From NCBI RefSeq assembly GCF_042670205.1, contig NZ_JBHUWD010000010.1, positions 1 to 64,000 on the forward strand: a stretch of DNA of 64,000 bases. The letters run 5' to 3'. The notes below the pieces were generated by a model. It was not told the origin of the DNA and made no database searches. It saw only the letters and a program-made list of their open reading frames with translations. Position 1 is the stretch's first letter. Each line of letters begins with the position of its first letter. The position numbers were made by a program, and so were the translations under genes. The DNA is from Luteimicrobium sp042670205 (GTDB taxonomy: Bacteria; Actinomycetota; Actinomycetes; Actinomycetales; Cellulomonadaceae). This document shows positions 32,128 to 40,101 of this stretch, piece by piece.

Positions 32128-32415
32128 GTGAGCGGCCCCGCCTTCCATGAGCCCGCGCGCCACTCGTGGGACTCGGGCCGCGGGCAGTGGCAGGACGTGC
32201 TCAACGCTCTCCCGATCCCGCCCTACCGGCAGCAGCGGCACATGCCGCGCGTCGCCGTCCTCGCGCGAGTCGAGTGGGAGCGCGACGGCGTCGAGGTCAT
32301 CGACGGCCACGCGGAGCACTGGGCCGGGCGCGCCGTGCTCGTGCACTGGCGCGACCTGCGCCTGCGCAACCTCGGAGTCTGGCTCGACGTCGCCGACGTC
32401 GAGCGGGTGAAGTGA
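32128..32415 (+). CDS. Hypothetical phage protein under SOS box, 95 aa
   Basis: A GTG start gives MSGPAFHEPARHSWDSGRGQ, followed by WQDVLNALPIPPYRQQRHM, RVAVLARVEWERDGVEVIDG and VLVHWRDLRLRNLGVWLDV. The second half is a compact beta pattern. It is the last phage gene before the tRNA and lies directly downstream of the SOS box, so it may be produced on induction, for example to aid excision or replication. I do not recognise a family. The leader from the TAGAAT box to the GTG is only about 28 bases. Confidence 0.65.
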   Translation: MSGPAFHEPARHSWDSGRGQWQDVLNALPIPPYRQQRHMPRVAVLARVEWERDGVEVIDGHAEHWAGRAVLVHWRDLRLRNLGVWLDVADVERVK

Positions 32416-32420
32416 GGTCA

Positions 32421-32462
32421 TGTGTGCACCCCTGTGTGCACTTGGCCCCCGAGTTGGCCCCC
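32421..32462. repeat. Two pairs of 9-base direct repeats near the att end
   Basis: TGTGTGCAC occurs at 32421-32429 and 32433-32441, and TTGGCCCCC at 32442-32450 and 32454-32462. Both pairs are spaced exactly 12 bases. They sit between the last phage gene and the tRNA-Arg. Short direct repeats at phage ends often serve as arm-type sites for integrase or excisionase. This use is an inference. Confidence 0.5.
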
Positions 32463-32487
32463 AGCGGGCTCCGATCGCGCCAACGAC

Positions 32488-32520
32488 GAAGGCCCGGAAC
32501 CGTTGCGGTTCCGGGCCTTC
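32488..32520. terminator. Terminator hairpin downstream of tRNA-Arg
   Basis: GAAGGCCCGGAACC (32488-32501) pairs perfectly with GGTTCCGGGCCTTC (32507-32520) around GTTGC. Lying 8 bases after the tRNA 3' end on the minus strand, it is well placed to end the tRNA transcript and to insulate the prophage. Confidence 0.75.
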
Positions 32521-32527
32521 CAGTGTG

Positions 32528-32600
32528 TGCGCCCGAAGGGATTCGAACCCCCAACCTTCTGATCCGTAGTCAGATGCTCTATCCGTTGAGCTACGGGCGC
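32528..32600 (-). tRNA. tRNA-Arg (ACG), prophage integration target
   Basis: Read on the minus strand the gene starts GCGCCCGTAGCTCAACGGAT and ends with the matching acceptor CGGGCGC plus discriminator A, 73 bases. The anticodon loop is CTACGGA, anticodon ACG. The D stem, a T loop with GGTTCGAATCC and the acceptor pairing are all intact. CCA is not encoded. The 3' half faces the prophage, so the att core is probably inside it. It must be the intact copy, with the duplicate half at the unseen left end. Confidence 0.95.
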
Positions 32601-32863
32601 GTGGCTCTGTTCTCTCGAACGGGCCGACGGAAACACTACCGTGCCGTCCCCCGCTTCCCCAAACCGTAATCGCCCGAGGAGCCCTCGAACAGCCTCCACG
32701 AGACGGACGTCACACCCGCCGGCGGACGCGCAGGGGGGCCGCACCGTCCTCCCGCGGGCGCAGCGCGCGGTCGTCGGGGTCCGACCACGGTCGCACGTGT
32801 CCGCCCGGAGGTCCCGCCCGCCGCCCGACGCGCCGGGCCGCCCCGGCGCGCGACGCTGGCTGC

Positions 32864-33712
32864 ATGACCCAGCCGACCGCTCCCCTCACGCCCCCGCCGC
32901 TCGCCGACCCGCACGCCGCCGCACCCGTCGCGGCGCCGAGCCTGCCGGCCGTCCCGCCGTCGCCGGGGCTGCCTATCGGCCAGCGCGCCACGCAGCCGAC
33001 GCCGCTCGTCGCGTCCGGCCTCGCCAAGACGTACGGCACGGCGGGCGCGACGACGCACGCCCTCGCGGGCGTGGACCTCACCATCACGCCGGGCGAGTCG
33101 GTCGCGATCATGGGCCCGTCCGGATCGGGCAAGACGACGCTCCTGCACTGCCTCGCGGGGATCGTCACGCCCACGTCGGGCTCGGTGCTGTGGCGCGGCG
33201 AGGACCTCGCGTCGCTGTCGGAGGCGCGCCGGACGGCGCTGCGCCGCCAGGACTTCGGCTTCGTCTTCCAGTCGGGTCAGCTGCTGCCGGAGCTCCCGGC
33301 CGTCGAGAACGCCGCGATCCCGCTCATGCTGGGGGGCGTCCCGCGCGCCGAGGCGACGCGGGTCGCGGCGGGCTGGCTCGCGCACCTCGGGCTGGCGGGG
33401 ATGGAGCAGCGCCGGCCGGGCGAGCTGTCGGGCGGACAGGCGCAGCGCGTCGCGATCGCGCGGGCCCTCGTGGGCTCGCCGGGGATCGTGTTCGCGGACG
33501 AGCCGACGGGTGCCCTCGACCAGACGACCGGTGCCGAGGTCCTCGCGGTCCTCACGTCGGCGGCGCGCGCGTCGGGGGCGGCGCTCGTCGTCGTGACGCA
33601 CGATCCGGGCGTCGCGCGGCACTGCGGCCGGACGCTCGCGATGCGCGACGGCCGGGTCGTGCAGGAGTTCGTCGCCCCCGCGACGACGGCGGCCGCGGAG
33701 GGCGACCGGTGA
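32864..33712 (+). CDS. ABC transporter ATP-binding protein, LolD/MacB type
   Basis: The 282-residue protein begins with a 45-residue Pro/Ala-rich extension, then a LolD/MacB-type ATPase: Walker A GPSGSGKT near 84-91, Q-loop FVFQSGQLL, signature LSGGQAQR near 188-195, Walker B IVFADEP and switch VVTHDP. It gives energy to the FtsX-like permease that follows, whose GTG overlaps its stop. Such pairs act in lipid or peptide extrusion or sensing of cell-wall antibiotics. No two-component genes are next to it, so the substrate cannot be named. The extended N-terminus is unusual. Confidence 0.9.
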   Translation: MTQPTAPLTPPPLADPHAAAPVAAPSLPAVPPSPGLPIGQRATQPTPLVASGLAKTYGTAGATTHALAGVDLTITPGESVAIMGPSGSGKTTLLHCLAGIVTPTSGSVLWRGEDLASLSEARRTALRRQDFGFVFQSGQLLPELPAVENAAIPLMLGGVPRAEATRVAAGWLAHLGLAGMEQRRPGELSGGQAQRVAIARALVGSPGIVFADEPTGALDQTTGAEVLAVLTSAARASGAALVVVTHDPGVARHCGRTLAMRDGRVVQEFVAPATTAAAEGDR

Positions 33713-35082
33713 ACGGGCTCAAGGCGACCGTCGGGCTGTGGTGGCTGCTGCGTCGTCGGGGGCGGGGTGCGGACGGCGCAGGCGAGCCCCAGCGCCTCAC
33801 CACCGCACTGGCGGTGGTCGCGTTCGCGACGACGACGGCGATCCTGCTCGTGGTGATCGGCGGGTTCATGGCGTTCGTCGCGCGGGCGGGCGGGTCGGAC
33901 GCGATCGCCGCGGGCCTCGACGCCGACGTCACCCCGTACACGACGCAGTACCCGCTCTACGCGGGGATCGCGTCGTTGCTGCTGCTGGTCCCGCTCGCGA
34001 CGCTCGGTGGGGCGGCGGCCCGGCTGGCCGCCTCTCGGCGTGACGCCCGGCTGGCCTCCCTCCGGCTGGCAGGCGCGACGACCGGTCAGGTCACCCTCCT
34101 GACGGCGCTCGACGCCGCCGCACAAGCGCTGGTGGGCGCCGTGATCGGCTTCGGGGGCTACCTCGCGCTCGTCCCGCTCGTCGCGCAGCTCCGCTTCCAG
34201 GGCCGGACGTTCGACCTCGGCGAGCTGTGGGTGGGTCCGTGGGTGGTCCTCGGTGCGGTGGCCGGCGTCGTGCTCGTGGCGCTGACGTCCGCGCTGGTGA
34301 GCCTGCGCCGGGTCGCGATCTCGCCGCTCGGCGTCGCCGCGCGCGTGACGCCGCCGGCGCTGCGCTGGACGCGGGTGCTGCCGTTCCTGCTCGCCGGCGT
34401 CGCGATGGTCGTCGCGATGAACACGCCATGGGCGTCCGCGGCGGTCGTCGTCGCGGTCCTGACGACGGTCCTCGTCGGCGGTTTCGCGACGCTCAACGTC
34501 GTGGGCCCGTTCGCGATGTCGCTGGCGGGCCGCGTGACGGCCGGGCGCGCGCGCCGTGTCCCGGGGCTCCTCGCGGGACGGCGCATCGTCGACTCCCCGA
34601 AGACGGCGTGGCGCTCCGTGGGCGGCGTCGCCCTCGCGACGTTCGTGGCTGGCCTGACCAGCATCTTCGCCCTCATCGACCCGTCCGACCAACCGCCCGC
34701 GGACCGTCTCCTGATGGCGGACCTCAAGACGGGAGGCTTCCTCACGCTCGCGATCGCGGGGATCCTGGCCGCGGTCTCGACGGGCGTCCTGCAGGCGGGC
34801 CGCGTGATCGACCAGCGCTCGGAGTACCGGGCTCTTCGCCTGGCCGGCACGGACGAGAAGACCCTCGACCGGGCCCGCCTGGACGAGACGCTGGTCCCGC
34901 TCCTGGTCGCCGTCGGCGTCGCCACCGTGGGCGCCCTCATGCTCATGCTCCCGGTGCTCGGCCTCACAGCACTGGCCAACGTCGCCGTCGTCGGCCAGTT
35001 CCTCGTGTGCGTCGTGGCAGCCTCGCTCCTGGTCCTGGCGGCAGCCTGGACGACCCGCGCGGTGGCCCACACCCTCGCGTGA
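33709..35082 (+). CDS. FtsX-like ABC permease
   Basis: The GTG at 33709 overlaps the ATPase stop. The 457-residue membrane protein has about eight hydrophobic spans arranged as two FtsX-like units: TALAVVAFATTTAILLVVIG, ASLLLLVPLATLGGAAARLA with RRDARLASLRLAGAT, and later a second LRLAGTDEKTLDRARLDETL. The R-x-A-x-L-R-L-A-G word that contacts the ATPase appears in both halves. It lacks the large periplasmic domain of MacB, so it resembles short BceB or FtsX-type permeases. Substrate is unknown. Confidence 0.88.
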   Translation: MNGLKATVGLWWLLRRRGRGADGAGEPQRLTTALAVVAFATTTAILLVVIGGFMAFVARAGGSDAIAAGLDADVTPYTTQYPLYAGIASLLLLVPLATLGGAAARLAASRRDARLASLRLAGATTGQVTLLTALDAAAQALVGAVIGFGGYLALVPLVAQLRFQGRTFDLGELWVGPWVVLGAVAGVVLVALTSALVSLRRVAISPLGVAARVTPPALRWTRVLPFLLAGVAMVVAMNTPWASAAVVVAVLTTVLVGGFATLNVVGPFAMSLAGRVTAGRARRVPGLLAGRRIVDSPKTAWRSVGGVALATFVAGLTSIFALIDPSDQPPADRLLMADLKTGGFLTLAIAGILAAVSTGVLQAGRVIDQRSEYRALRLAGTDEKTLDRARLDETLVPLLVAVGVATVGALMLMLPVLGLTALANVAVVGQFLVCVVAASLLVLAAAWTTRAVAHTLA

Positions 35083-35204
35083 ACGGGACGAGGCGACCCG
35101 ACGAGCGATCGAAGGCACCGCCCACAGAGACACAGGGACATCGGCGGCCCGCTCCTCGATGTACATGTGTCTATCCCGAGGTGGGACTCGGCACCCTGCG
35201 AGAC

Positions 35205-36254
35205 CTAAGGCCGAAGCAGCACCTTGATCGCCCGCCGCTCGTCCATCGCGGCGTACGCCTCACCGACGTCGTCCAGCCCCAGCTCCAGGTCGAACACGCG
35301 CCCGGGCTCGATGGCGCGGGACAGCACGTCGGGCAGGAGCTCGGGGATGTAGGCGCGGGCGGGGGCCATCCCGCCGCCGACGGTGAGGTTGCGGGAGAAC
35401 AGGTAGCCGATGGGCAGCTCGGACCCGCCGGCGGGGACGCCGACGTACCCGACGCGCCCGCCACCGTGGACGGACCCGAGCGCCTGGCGCATGGATTCCT
35501 TGGTGCCGACGCACTCGAGGGCGCTGTCGGCGAGGTCGCCGCCGAGGAGGTCACGGATGGCGGCGACGCCGTCGTCTCCGCGTTCGGCGACGACGTCGGT
35601 GGCACCGAACTCGCGCGCGAGCTCGGCGCGGTCGGCGTGGCGGCTCATGGCGATGACGCGTTCGGCGCCGAGCCGGGACGCGGCGAGGACGCCGGAGAGC
35701 CCGACGGCGCCGTCGCCGACCACGACGACGGTCGAGCCGGGGCCGACGCCGGCGCTGACGGCGGCGTGGTGCCCGGTGGACATGACGTCGGAGAGCGTGA
35801 GGAGGTCGGGGACGAGCGCGTCGTCGACGGGGCCGGGGACGCGCACGAGCGAACCCTCGGCGAGGGGGATGCGGACGTACTCGCCCTGGGCGCCGTCGAC
35901 GGGGTGCCCGTCGCGGTCGGTGCTCCCGAACATCGTGACGTGGTCGCACGCGGACGTGAACCCGGCGCGGCACGACTGGCAGGTGCCGTCGGAGAGCGAG
36001 AAGGGCGCGATGACGAAGTCCCCGGCCGCGGCGACGGTGACGTCCGCGCCGACCTCCTCGACGACGCCGACGAGCTCGTGCCCGATCGGGTGCGGGGCCT
36101 TGGTCTCCCGCACGCCACGGTAGGGCCACAGGTCGGACCCGCAGACGCAGGCGGCGACGACGCGGATCACCGCGTCGGCGGGAGTGAGGATCGTCGGCTC
36201 GGGACGCTCTTCGATGCGGACGTCGCGGGGTCCGTGGATGACGGCAGCGCGCAT
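35205..36254 (-). CDS. Zinc-dependent alcohol dehydrogenase (MDR)
   Basis: The 349-residue protein starts MRAAVIHGPRDVRIEERPEP at an ATG with AGGAGG upstream. The catalytic zinc ligands are Cys38 in CVCGSD and His59-Glu60 in GHE. The structural zinc site shows Cys92, Cys95 and Cys103, with the usual first cysteine absent. The NAD(P) Rossmann motif is VVVVGDGAVGLSG near 176. It should oxidise alcohols or reduce aldehydes. The TetR gene on the other strand, with a palindrome between them, probably controls it. Substrate not deducible. Confidence 0.9.
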   Translation of the reverse strand: MRAAVIHGPRDVRIEERPEPTILTPADAVIRVVAACVCGSDLWPYRGVRETKAPHPIGHELVGVVEEVGADVTVAAAGDFVIAPFSLSDGTCQSCRAGFTSACDHVTMFGSTDRDGHPVDGAQGEYVRIPLAEGSLVRVPGPVDDALVPDLLTLSDVMSTGHHAAVSAGVGPGSTVVVVGDGAVGLSGVLAASRLGAERVIAMSRHADRAELAREFGATDVVAERGDDGVAAIRDLLGGDLADSALECVGTKESMRQALGSVHGGGRVGYVGVPAGGSELPIGYLFSRNLTVGGGMAPARAYIPELLPDVLSRAIEPGRVFDLELGLDDVGEAYAAMDERRAIKVLLRP

Positions 36255-36312
36255 GAGGTTGTCCTCCTGGGAGAGCGGTTCGGGGTGCGCCTCCCACGGT
36301 AGCGGAGCAGGC

Positions 36313-36333
36313 TTTTGAGCGATCGCTTGAAAA
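36313..36333. promoter_or_regulatory. Candidate TetR operator
   Basis: A dyad with TTTT, a perfect AGCGATCGCT core (36318-36327) and AAAA lies between the divergent dehydrogenase and TetR genes, 20 bases before the TetR GTG. Such 15-21 base palindromes are typical of TetR binding sites. Autoregulation is inferred. Confidence 0.65.
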
Positions 36334-36352
36334 CCCTGCTCCGGGAGGGCCC

Positions 36353-37021
36353 GTGACACCGACCGACCCGAGGACCGCCGCGACCCGGCGCTCCCTGCTC
36401 GACGCCGCGACCGACGCGCTGCGCGAGGTCGGCTACGCGGGCGCGAGCGCCCGTGAGATCGCACGCCGCGCCGGCTGCAACCAGGCGCTCGTCTTCTACC
36501 ACTTCGAGTCCGTGAACGGGCTCCTCCTCGCCGCGCTCGACGACGTCAGCGAGCGCCGGCTCGCGGCCTACCGCGACACGCTGGCGGGGGCACGCACGCT
36601 GCGCGAGCTCGTCGACACGGCGGAGCGCGTCCTCGCCGAGGACCTCGACGCCGGCCACGTCGCCGTCCTCACCGAGCTGCTCGTTGCCGCGGCGTCGGTG
36701 CCCGGGCTCGGCGTGGAGGTCGAGTCGCGGTTGGCGCCCTGGCGCAGGCTCGCCCAGGACGCCGTCGTTCGCGCCTTCGAGCTCGTCCCGCTCGCGGCGG
36801 TCGTGCCGGCCGACGAGGCCGCGCACGTCGTCGTGGCCACGCTGCTCGGGCTGGAGCTGCTCGCCGGCGTCGGTGCCGGCCGGACGACGACCGACCGGCT
36901 CTTCACCCGCGCCCGGACGGTCGCGGCGCTCCTCGAGCCGGTCCCGGGTACCGGGGACGCAGCCGATCGGGCACCCCGGCCCCGGACCACCGAGGCCGAC
37001 GCCGGAAGGGCCGCCCCGTGA
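36353..37021 (+). CDS. TetR family transcriptional regulator
   Basis: The 222-residue protein has an N-terminal TetR HTH: TRRSLLDAATDALREVGYAG, ASAREIARRAGCNQALVFYH and FESVNGLLLAALD. The C-terminal helical half (RLAAYRDTLAGARTLRELVD) would bind a ligand and the tail is Pro/Arg-rich. GTG start follows GGGAGGG. It lies divergent from the zinc dehydrogenase and shares the palindrome between them; its stop overlaps the next membrane protein gene by 4 bases, so it may also control that gene. Confidence 0.9.
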   Translation: MTPTDPRTAATRRSLLDAATDALREVGYAGASAREIARRAGCNQALVFYHFESVNGLLLAALDDVSERRLAAYRDTLAGARTLRELVDTAERVLAEDLDAGHVAVLTELLVAAASVPGLGVEVESRLAPWRRLAQDAVVRAFELVPLAAVVPADEAAHVVVATLLGLELLAGVGAGRTTTDRLFTRARTVAALLEPVPGTGDAADRAPRPRTTEADAGRAAP

Positions 37022-37617
37022 CGGCCGCCGCCGCCACACGGGGCGACGCCTGGCTCGCGGGCGCGCTGTGGCTCGTCGCCGGTGCGGGCTTCGGGTTCGT
37101 GATCTCCGTCCTCGGGCTCGCGACCGTCCCTGCGGCCATGGTCGTGGCCGCGCTGCTGCCGACGGTCGGCCCGCGCTGGGCCCTGGCGGGCCTCGTGGCG
37201 GTTGCCGCTGCCGCGGCGGGCGTCGTCGGCGTCGGCGAGCGCCTCAGCAGCGACGATGCGGGTTCGCACGCCGTCGCGACCGCTGCGTCCGGCGTCGCTG
37301 CGCTGCTCGCGGCGCTCGTCGCAGTCCTCGTGGTGGTGGCGGCACGCGGCGGCGCGCGGCGCCCGCGCGCCGAGCTCGCGTTCCTCGCGCTGAGCGGCGC
37401 CGGGGTCGTGCCGCTCGTCGTCGCGTGGCTCAACCGCGACGGGCCCGGCGACGTCTGCACCGCGTGGTCGGACGGCCAGTGCGCGGCGGGCACGGAGGAG
37501 TGGAGCCCCTGGCCTTGGCTCGCGGCGGGCGTCCTGCTGGTCGCGGCAGGCACCGTCCTGACCGTGGTCACGACGAGGCGACGGCCCGCCCGGCAACCGT
37601 TCGGCCCGACCGCCTGA
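37018..37617 (+). CDS. Hypothetical membrane protein, 199 aa
   Basis: The GTG overlaps the TetR stop. There are about five hydrophobic spans (WLAGALWLVAGAGFGFVISV, VPAAMVVAALLPTVG, LVAVAAAAAGVVGVG, ASGVAALLAALVAVLVVVAA and WLAAGVLLVAAGTVLTVVT) and an outside loop with DVCTAWSDGQCAAG, a possible disulfide. No family is recognised. Coupling to the TetR gene suggests shared regulation, and the MFS pump gene follows after 48 bases. Confidence 0.75.
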   Translation: MTAAAATRGDAWLAGALWLVAGAGFGFVISVLGLATVPAAMVVAALLPTVGPRWALAGLVAVAAAAAGVVGVGERLSSDDAGSHAVATAASGVAALLAALVAVLVVVAARGGARRPRAELAFLALSGAGVVPLVVAWLNRDGPGDVCTAWSDGQCAAGTEEWSPWPWLAAGVLLVAAGTVLTVVTTRRRPARQPFGPTA

Positions 37618-37665
37618 CCTCCCCTTCCTCGCGCGCCCGACGGTTGCCGGGAGCACAGTGGAACG

Positions 37666-39747
37666 GTGAGCGCGACGACGCAGCCCCCTGGACCTGCCGG
37701 ATCCCCCGCCGCGGCGGAGGGGCCGCCGGACCACGCGAGCGCGAACGTCTGGGTCGTCTTCGGTGCGCTCATGCTCGCGATGTTCCTGGCGGCGCTCGAC
37801 CAGACGATCGTGTCGACGGCGCTGCCGACGATCGTCTCGGACCTGGGCGGCCTCGAGCACCTGTCCTGGGTCGTGACGGCGTACCTGCTGGCGTCGACGG
37901 CGTCGACGCCGCTGTGGGGCAAGCTCGGCGACATGTACGGCCGGAAGGGCATCTTCCAGGCGTGCATCGTGATCTTCCTGGCGGGCTCCGCGCTCTGCGG
38001 CCTCGCCCAGAACATGCCCGAGCTCATCATGTTCCGCGCCCTCCAGGGCATCGGCGGCGGCGGGATGATGGTCCTCACCCAGGCGATCGTCGGCGACGTC
38101 GTCCCGCCCCGGGACCGTGGCCGCTACCAGGGGTTCTTCGGCGCGGTGTTCGGGGTGACGTCGGTGGGCGGACCGCTGCTGGGCGGCCTGTTCGTCGACC
38201 ACCTGAGCTGGCGGTGGGTGTTCTACATCAACCTGCCGATCGGCATCGTGGCGCTGCTGGTGATCAGCTCGGTGCTGCACCTGCCGCGCAGTCACCTCCG
38301 CCACAAGATCGACTACCTCGGCACCCTGGTCCTGGCCGGGATCGCGACATCCCTCGTCCTCATGACGTCGCTGGGCGGCGTGAGCTACGCGTGGGGGTCG
38401 TGGCAGACGTACGCGCTCGCCGGGATCGCGGTCGTCCTGCTGATCGCGTTCGTGCCGATCGAACGCCGGGCCGCGGAGCCCGTCATGCCGCTCAAGCTCT
38501 TCCGGCTCCCCGTGTTCAACGTGACGTCGGGCATCGGGTTCATCGTCGGGTTCGCGATGTTCGGCGCACTGACCTTCATCCCGACCTTCCTCCAGGTGGT
38601 GCACGGGGTGTCGGCGACGACGTCCGGCGTGCGGATGCTGCCGATGGTCCTGGGGATGCTCCTGACGTCCATCGGGACGGGCCAGATCATCAGCCGGACG
38701 GGCCGCTACAAGATCTACCCGATCCTCGGCACCGCGATCACGGCCATCGCCCTGTGGCTCATGTCGAGGCTGGGTGTCGACAGCTCGATCCTCGAGATGA
38801 GCGCCGCGTTCCTCGTGCTCGGCCTCGGGCTGGGACTCGTCATGCAGGTGCTCGTCCTCATCGTGCAGAACGCGGTCCCCTACGAGGACCTCGGCGTCGC
38901 GACGGCGGGCGCCACGTTCTTCCGGTCGATCGGCGGGTCCTTCGGCGTCGCCGTGTTCGGCAGCATCTTCTCCAACCAGCTCGCGTCGAACGTGCGGGAC
39001 GCCCTGTCTGGGACGACGCTGCCCCCGGGGTTCGACCCGTCCGTGATCCAGGGCGACCCGAAGGTCATCTCGCAGCTCCCCGCGGACGTCGGGCGCTCGA
39101 TCATCGGCGCCTACTCCGACTCGATCTCGACGGTCTTCCTCTACGCGGCCCCGATCGCGGTCATCGCGTTCGTGCTCGCGTGGTTCGTCAAGGAGCAGCC
39201 GCTGCGCAAGACCGTCGCCGTCGCCGACATCGGGGAGGGTCTGGGCGGCTCGCCGACGGAGCGCTCGTCGCTCGAGGAGATCCAGCGGTCGCTGTCGGTG
39301 CTGAGCAGCCGGGACGCGCGTCACGACCTCTACCGGCGGCTCACCGCCAAGGCGGGCGTCCCAGTGAGCCCGTTGGGCGCCTGGTGCCTGCTCAAGCTGG
39401 ACCACCTCGGGCCGCTCGAATGGTCCACCATCTCGGCCCGGACCGGCCGCGCCCTGCCGGCGATCAGCGAGACCTACGACCAGCTGCTCGAGCTCGGCTA
39501 CGTGCACGACGACCCGCCCGGGACGGTGGCGCTCACCGACGCCGGCCAGGCCGCCGCGGACGCCCTGGACGCCGCGCGCCGCGACTCGCTCGCCGAGCTC
39601 CTCGACGGGTGGGAGCCCGAGCAGCACGCGGAGCTGGCCGCGATGCTCGGCACGTTGGCGCGTGCGCTCGGCGGGAGCGACCCGGAGGAACCGCGCGAGG
39701 AGACGGAGAAGGCCCCAGCGAGCGATGCTCGGCCGGAGCCTTCATGA
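37666..39747 (+). CDS. DHA2 family MFS efflux pump fused to a MarR-like domain
   Basis: The 693-residue protein has 14 transmembrane spans (about 25-520) with the DHA2 words LDQTIVSTALPTIVSDLG, WVVTAYLLASTASTPLWGKL and GDMYGRKG, so it is a proton-driven drug exporter of the EmrB/LfrA type. After the last helix (SISTVFLYAAPIAVIAFVLA) come about 150 extra cytoplasmic residues: LSSRDARHDLYRRLTAKAG, VSPLGAWCLLKLDHLGPLEW, GRALPAISETYDQLLELGYV and TVALTDAGQAAADA, a MarR-like winged helix. A pump carrying its own possible DNA- or ligand-binding domain is unusual but seen in some actinobacteria. Confidence 0.9.
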   Translation: MSATTQPPGPAGSPAAAEGPPDHASANVWVVFGALMLAMFLAALDQTIVSTALPTIVSDLGGLEHLSWVVTAYLLASTASTPLWGKLGDMYGRKGIFQACIVIFLAGSALCGLAQNMPELIMFRALQGIGGGGMMVLTQAIVGDVVPPRDRGRYQGFFGAVFGVTSVGGPLLGGLFVDHLSWRWVFYINLPIGIVALLVISSVLHLPRSHLRHKIDYLGTLVLAGIATSLVLMTSLGGVSYAWGSWQTYALAGIAVVLLIAFVPIERRAAEPVMPLKLFRLPVFNVTSGIGFIVGFAMFGALTFIPTFLQVVHGVSATTSGVRMLPMVLGMLLTSIGTGQIISRTGRYKIYPILGTAITAIALWLMSRLGVDSSILEMSAAFLVLGLGLGLVMQVLVLIVQNAVPYEDLGVATAGATFFRSIGGSFGVAVFGSIFSNQLASNVRDALSGTTLPPGFDPSVIQGDPKVISQLPADVGRSIIGAYSDSISTVFLYAAPIAVIAFVLAWFVKEQPLRKTVAVADIGEGLGGSPTERSSLEEIQRSLSVLSSRDARHDLYRRLTAKAGVPVSPLGAWCLLKLDHLGPLEWSTISARTGRALPAISETYDQLLELGYVHDDPPGTVALTDAGQAAADALDAARRDSLAELLDGWEPEQHAELAAMLGTLARALGGSDPEEPREETEKAPASDARPEPS

Positions 39748-39768
39748 CGTTCTTTGCGAACCCGTGAG

Positions 39769-39857
39769 CGGAGACGGAGGGATTTGAACCCTCGAACGGG
39801 TTGCCCCGTTACCACCTTAGCAGGGTGGCGCACTAGACCTGACTATGCGACGTCTCC
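39769..39857 (-). tRNA. tRNA-Ser (GCT)
   Basis: Read on the minus strand it begins GGAGACGTCGCATAGTC and ends with CGTCTCC plus G, 89 bases. The anticodon loop is CTGCTAA (GCT, serine). A long variable arm with GGGGCAACCCG-type pairing is present, as required for serine tRNAs. The T arm GGGTTCAAATCCC is intact. CCA is not encoded. Confidence 0.95.
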
Positions 39858-40101
39858 TCGCCGATCGCGGTTCCGGGCGACCCCGAGACGAAGCTCGAGA
39901 GCCGCACGGCTACGGACCAGGCGACGCTAGGTTACCCGTGCGGCACGCCCCGGAGCAAAACTCACCCCCGGCTCACCCGCTGACGCGGGCCGCGGCGCGT
40001 ATCAGGTGACCCCGTCGTAGCGTCGTTCCCCGCGATGCCGGACGCAGCAAGCGCCCGACCCGTCAGCGGGGACCCGGCAGGCATCCCCGCGGAGGCACAC
40101 C

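Larger units (their letters stand above)
1..32570. mobile_element. Siphovirus-type prophage, left end outside the window
   Basis: The stretch holds a collinear phage genome: early DNA metabolism genes, terminases, portal, protease, capsid, connectors, tail tube, chaperones with frameshift, tape measure, minor tail proteins, endolysin and holin. Nearly all genes run on the plus strand and overlap by 4 bases. The right boundary is placed at tRNA-Arg(ACG), whose 3' end faces the phage, as expected for tyrosine-integrase insertion into a tRNA 3' half. No integrase, immunity repressor or second att copy is visible, so those must lie left of base 1. The exact att core cannot be set without the left junction. 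All head, tail and lysis genes appear intact, so the element could be functional. Confidence 0.93.

Noticed and set aside
32418..32744. A minus-strand frame with the text APVAQRIEHLTTDQKVGGSN.
   Set aside because: This is the well-known mistranslation of a tRNA gene and its flanks, not a protein; the tRNA-Arg explains it.
36568..39767. Large open frames on both strands over the TetR-MFS region (over 1000 codons each).
   Set aside because: These are alternative frames of high-GC DNA. Only the frames with recognisable TetR, membrane protein and MFS sequences are real.
39858..40101. A riboswitch in the leader of the 1246-residue protein.
   Set aside because: There are GC-rich hairpins but no conserved core of a known riboswitch class could be recognised by eye.
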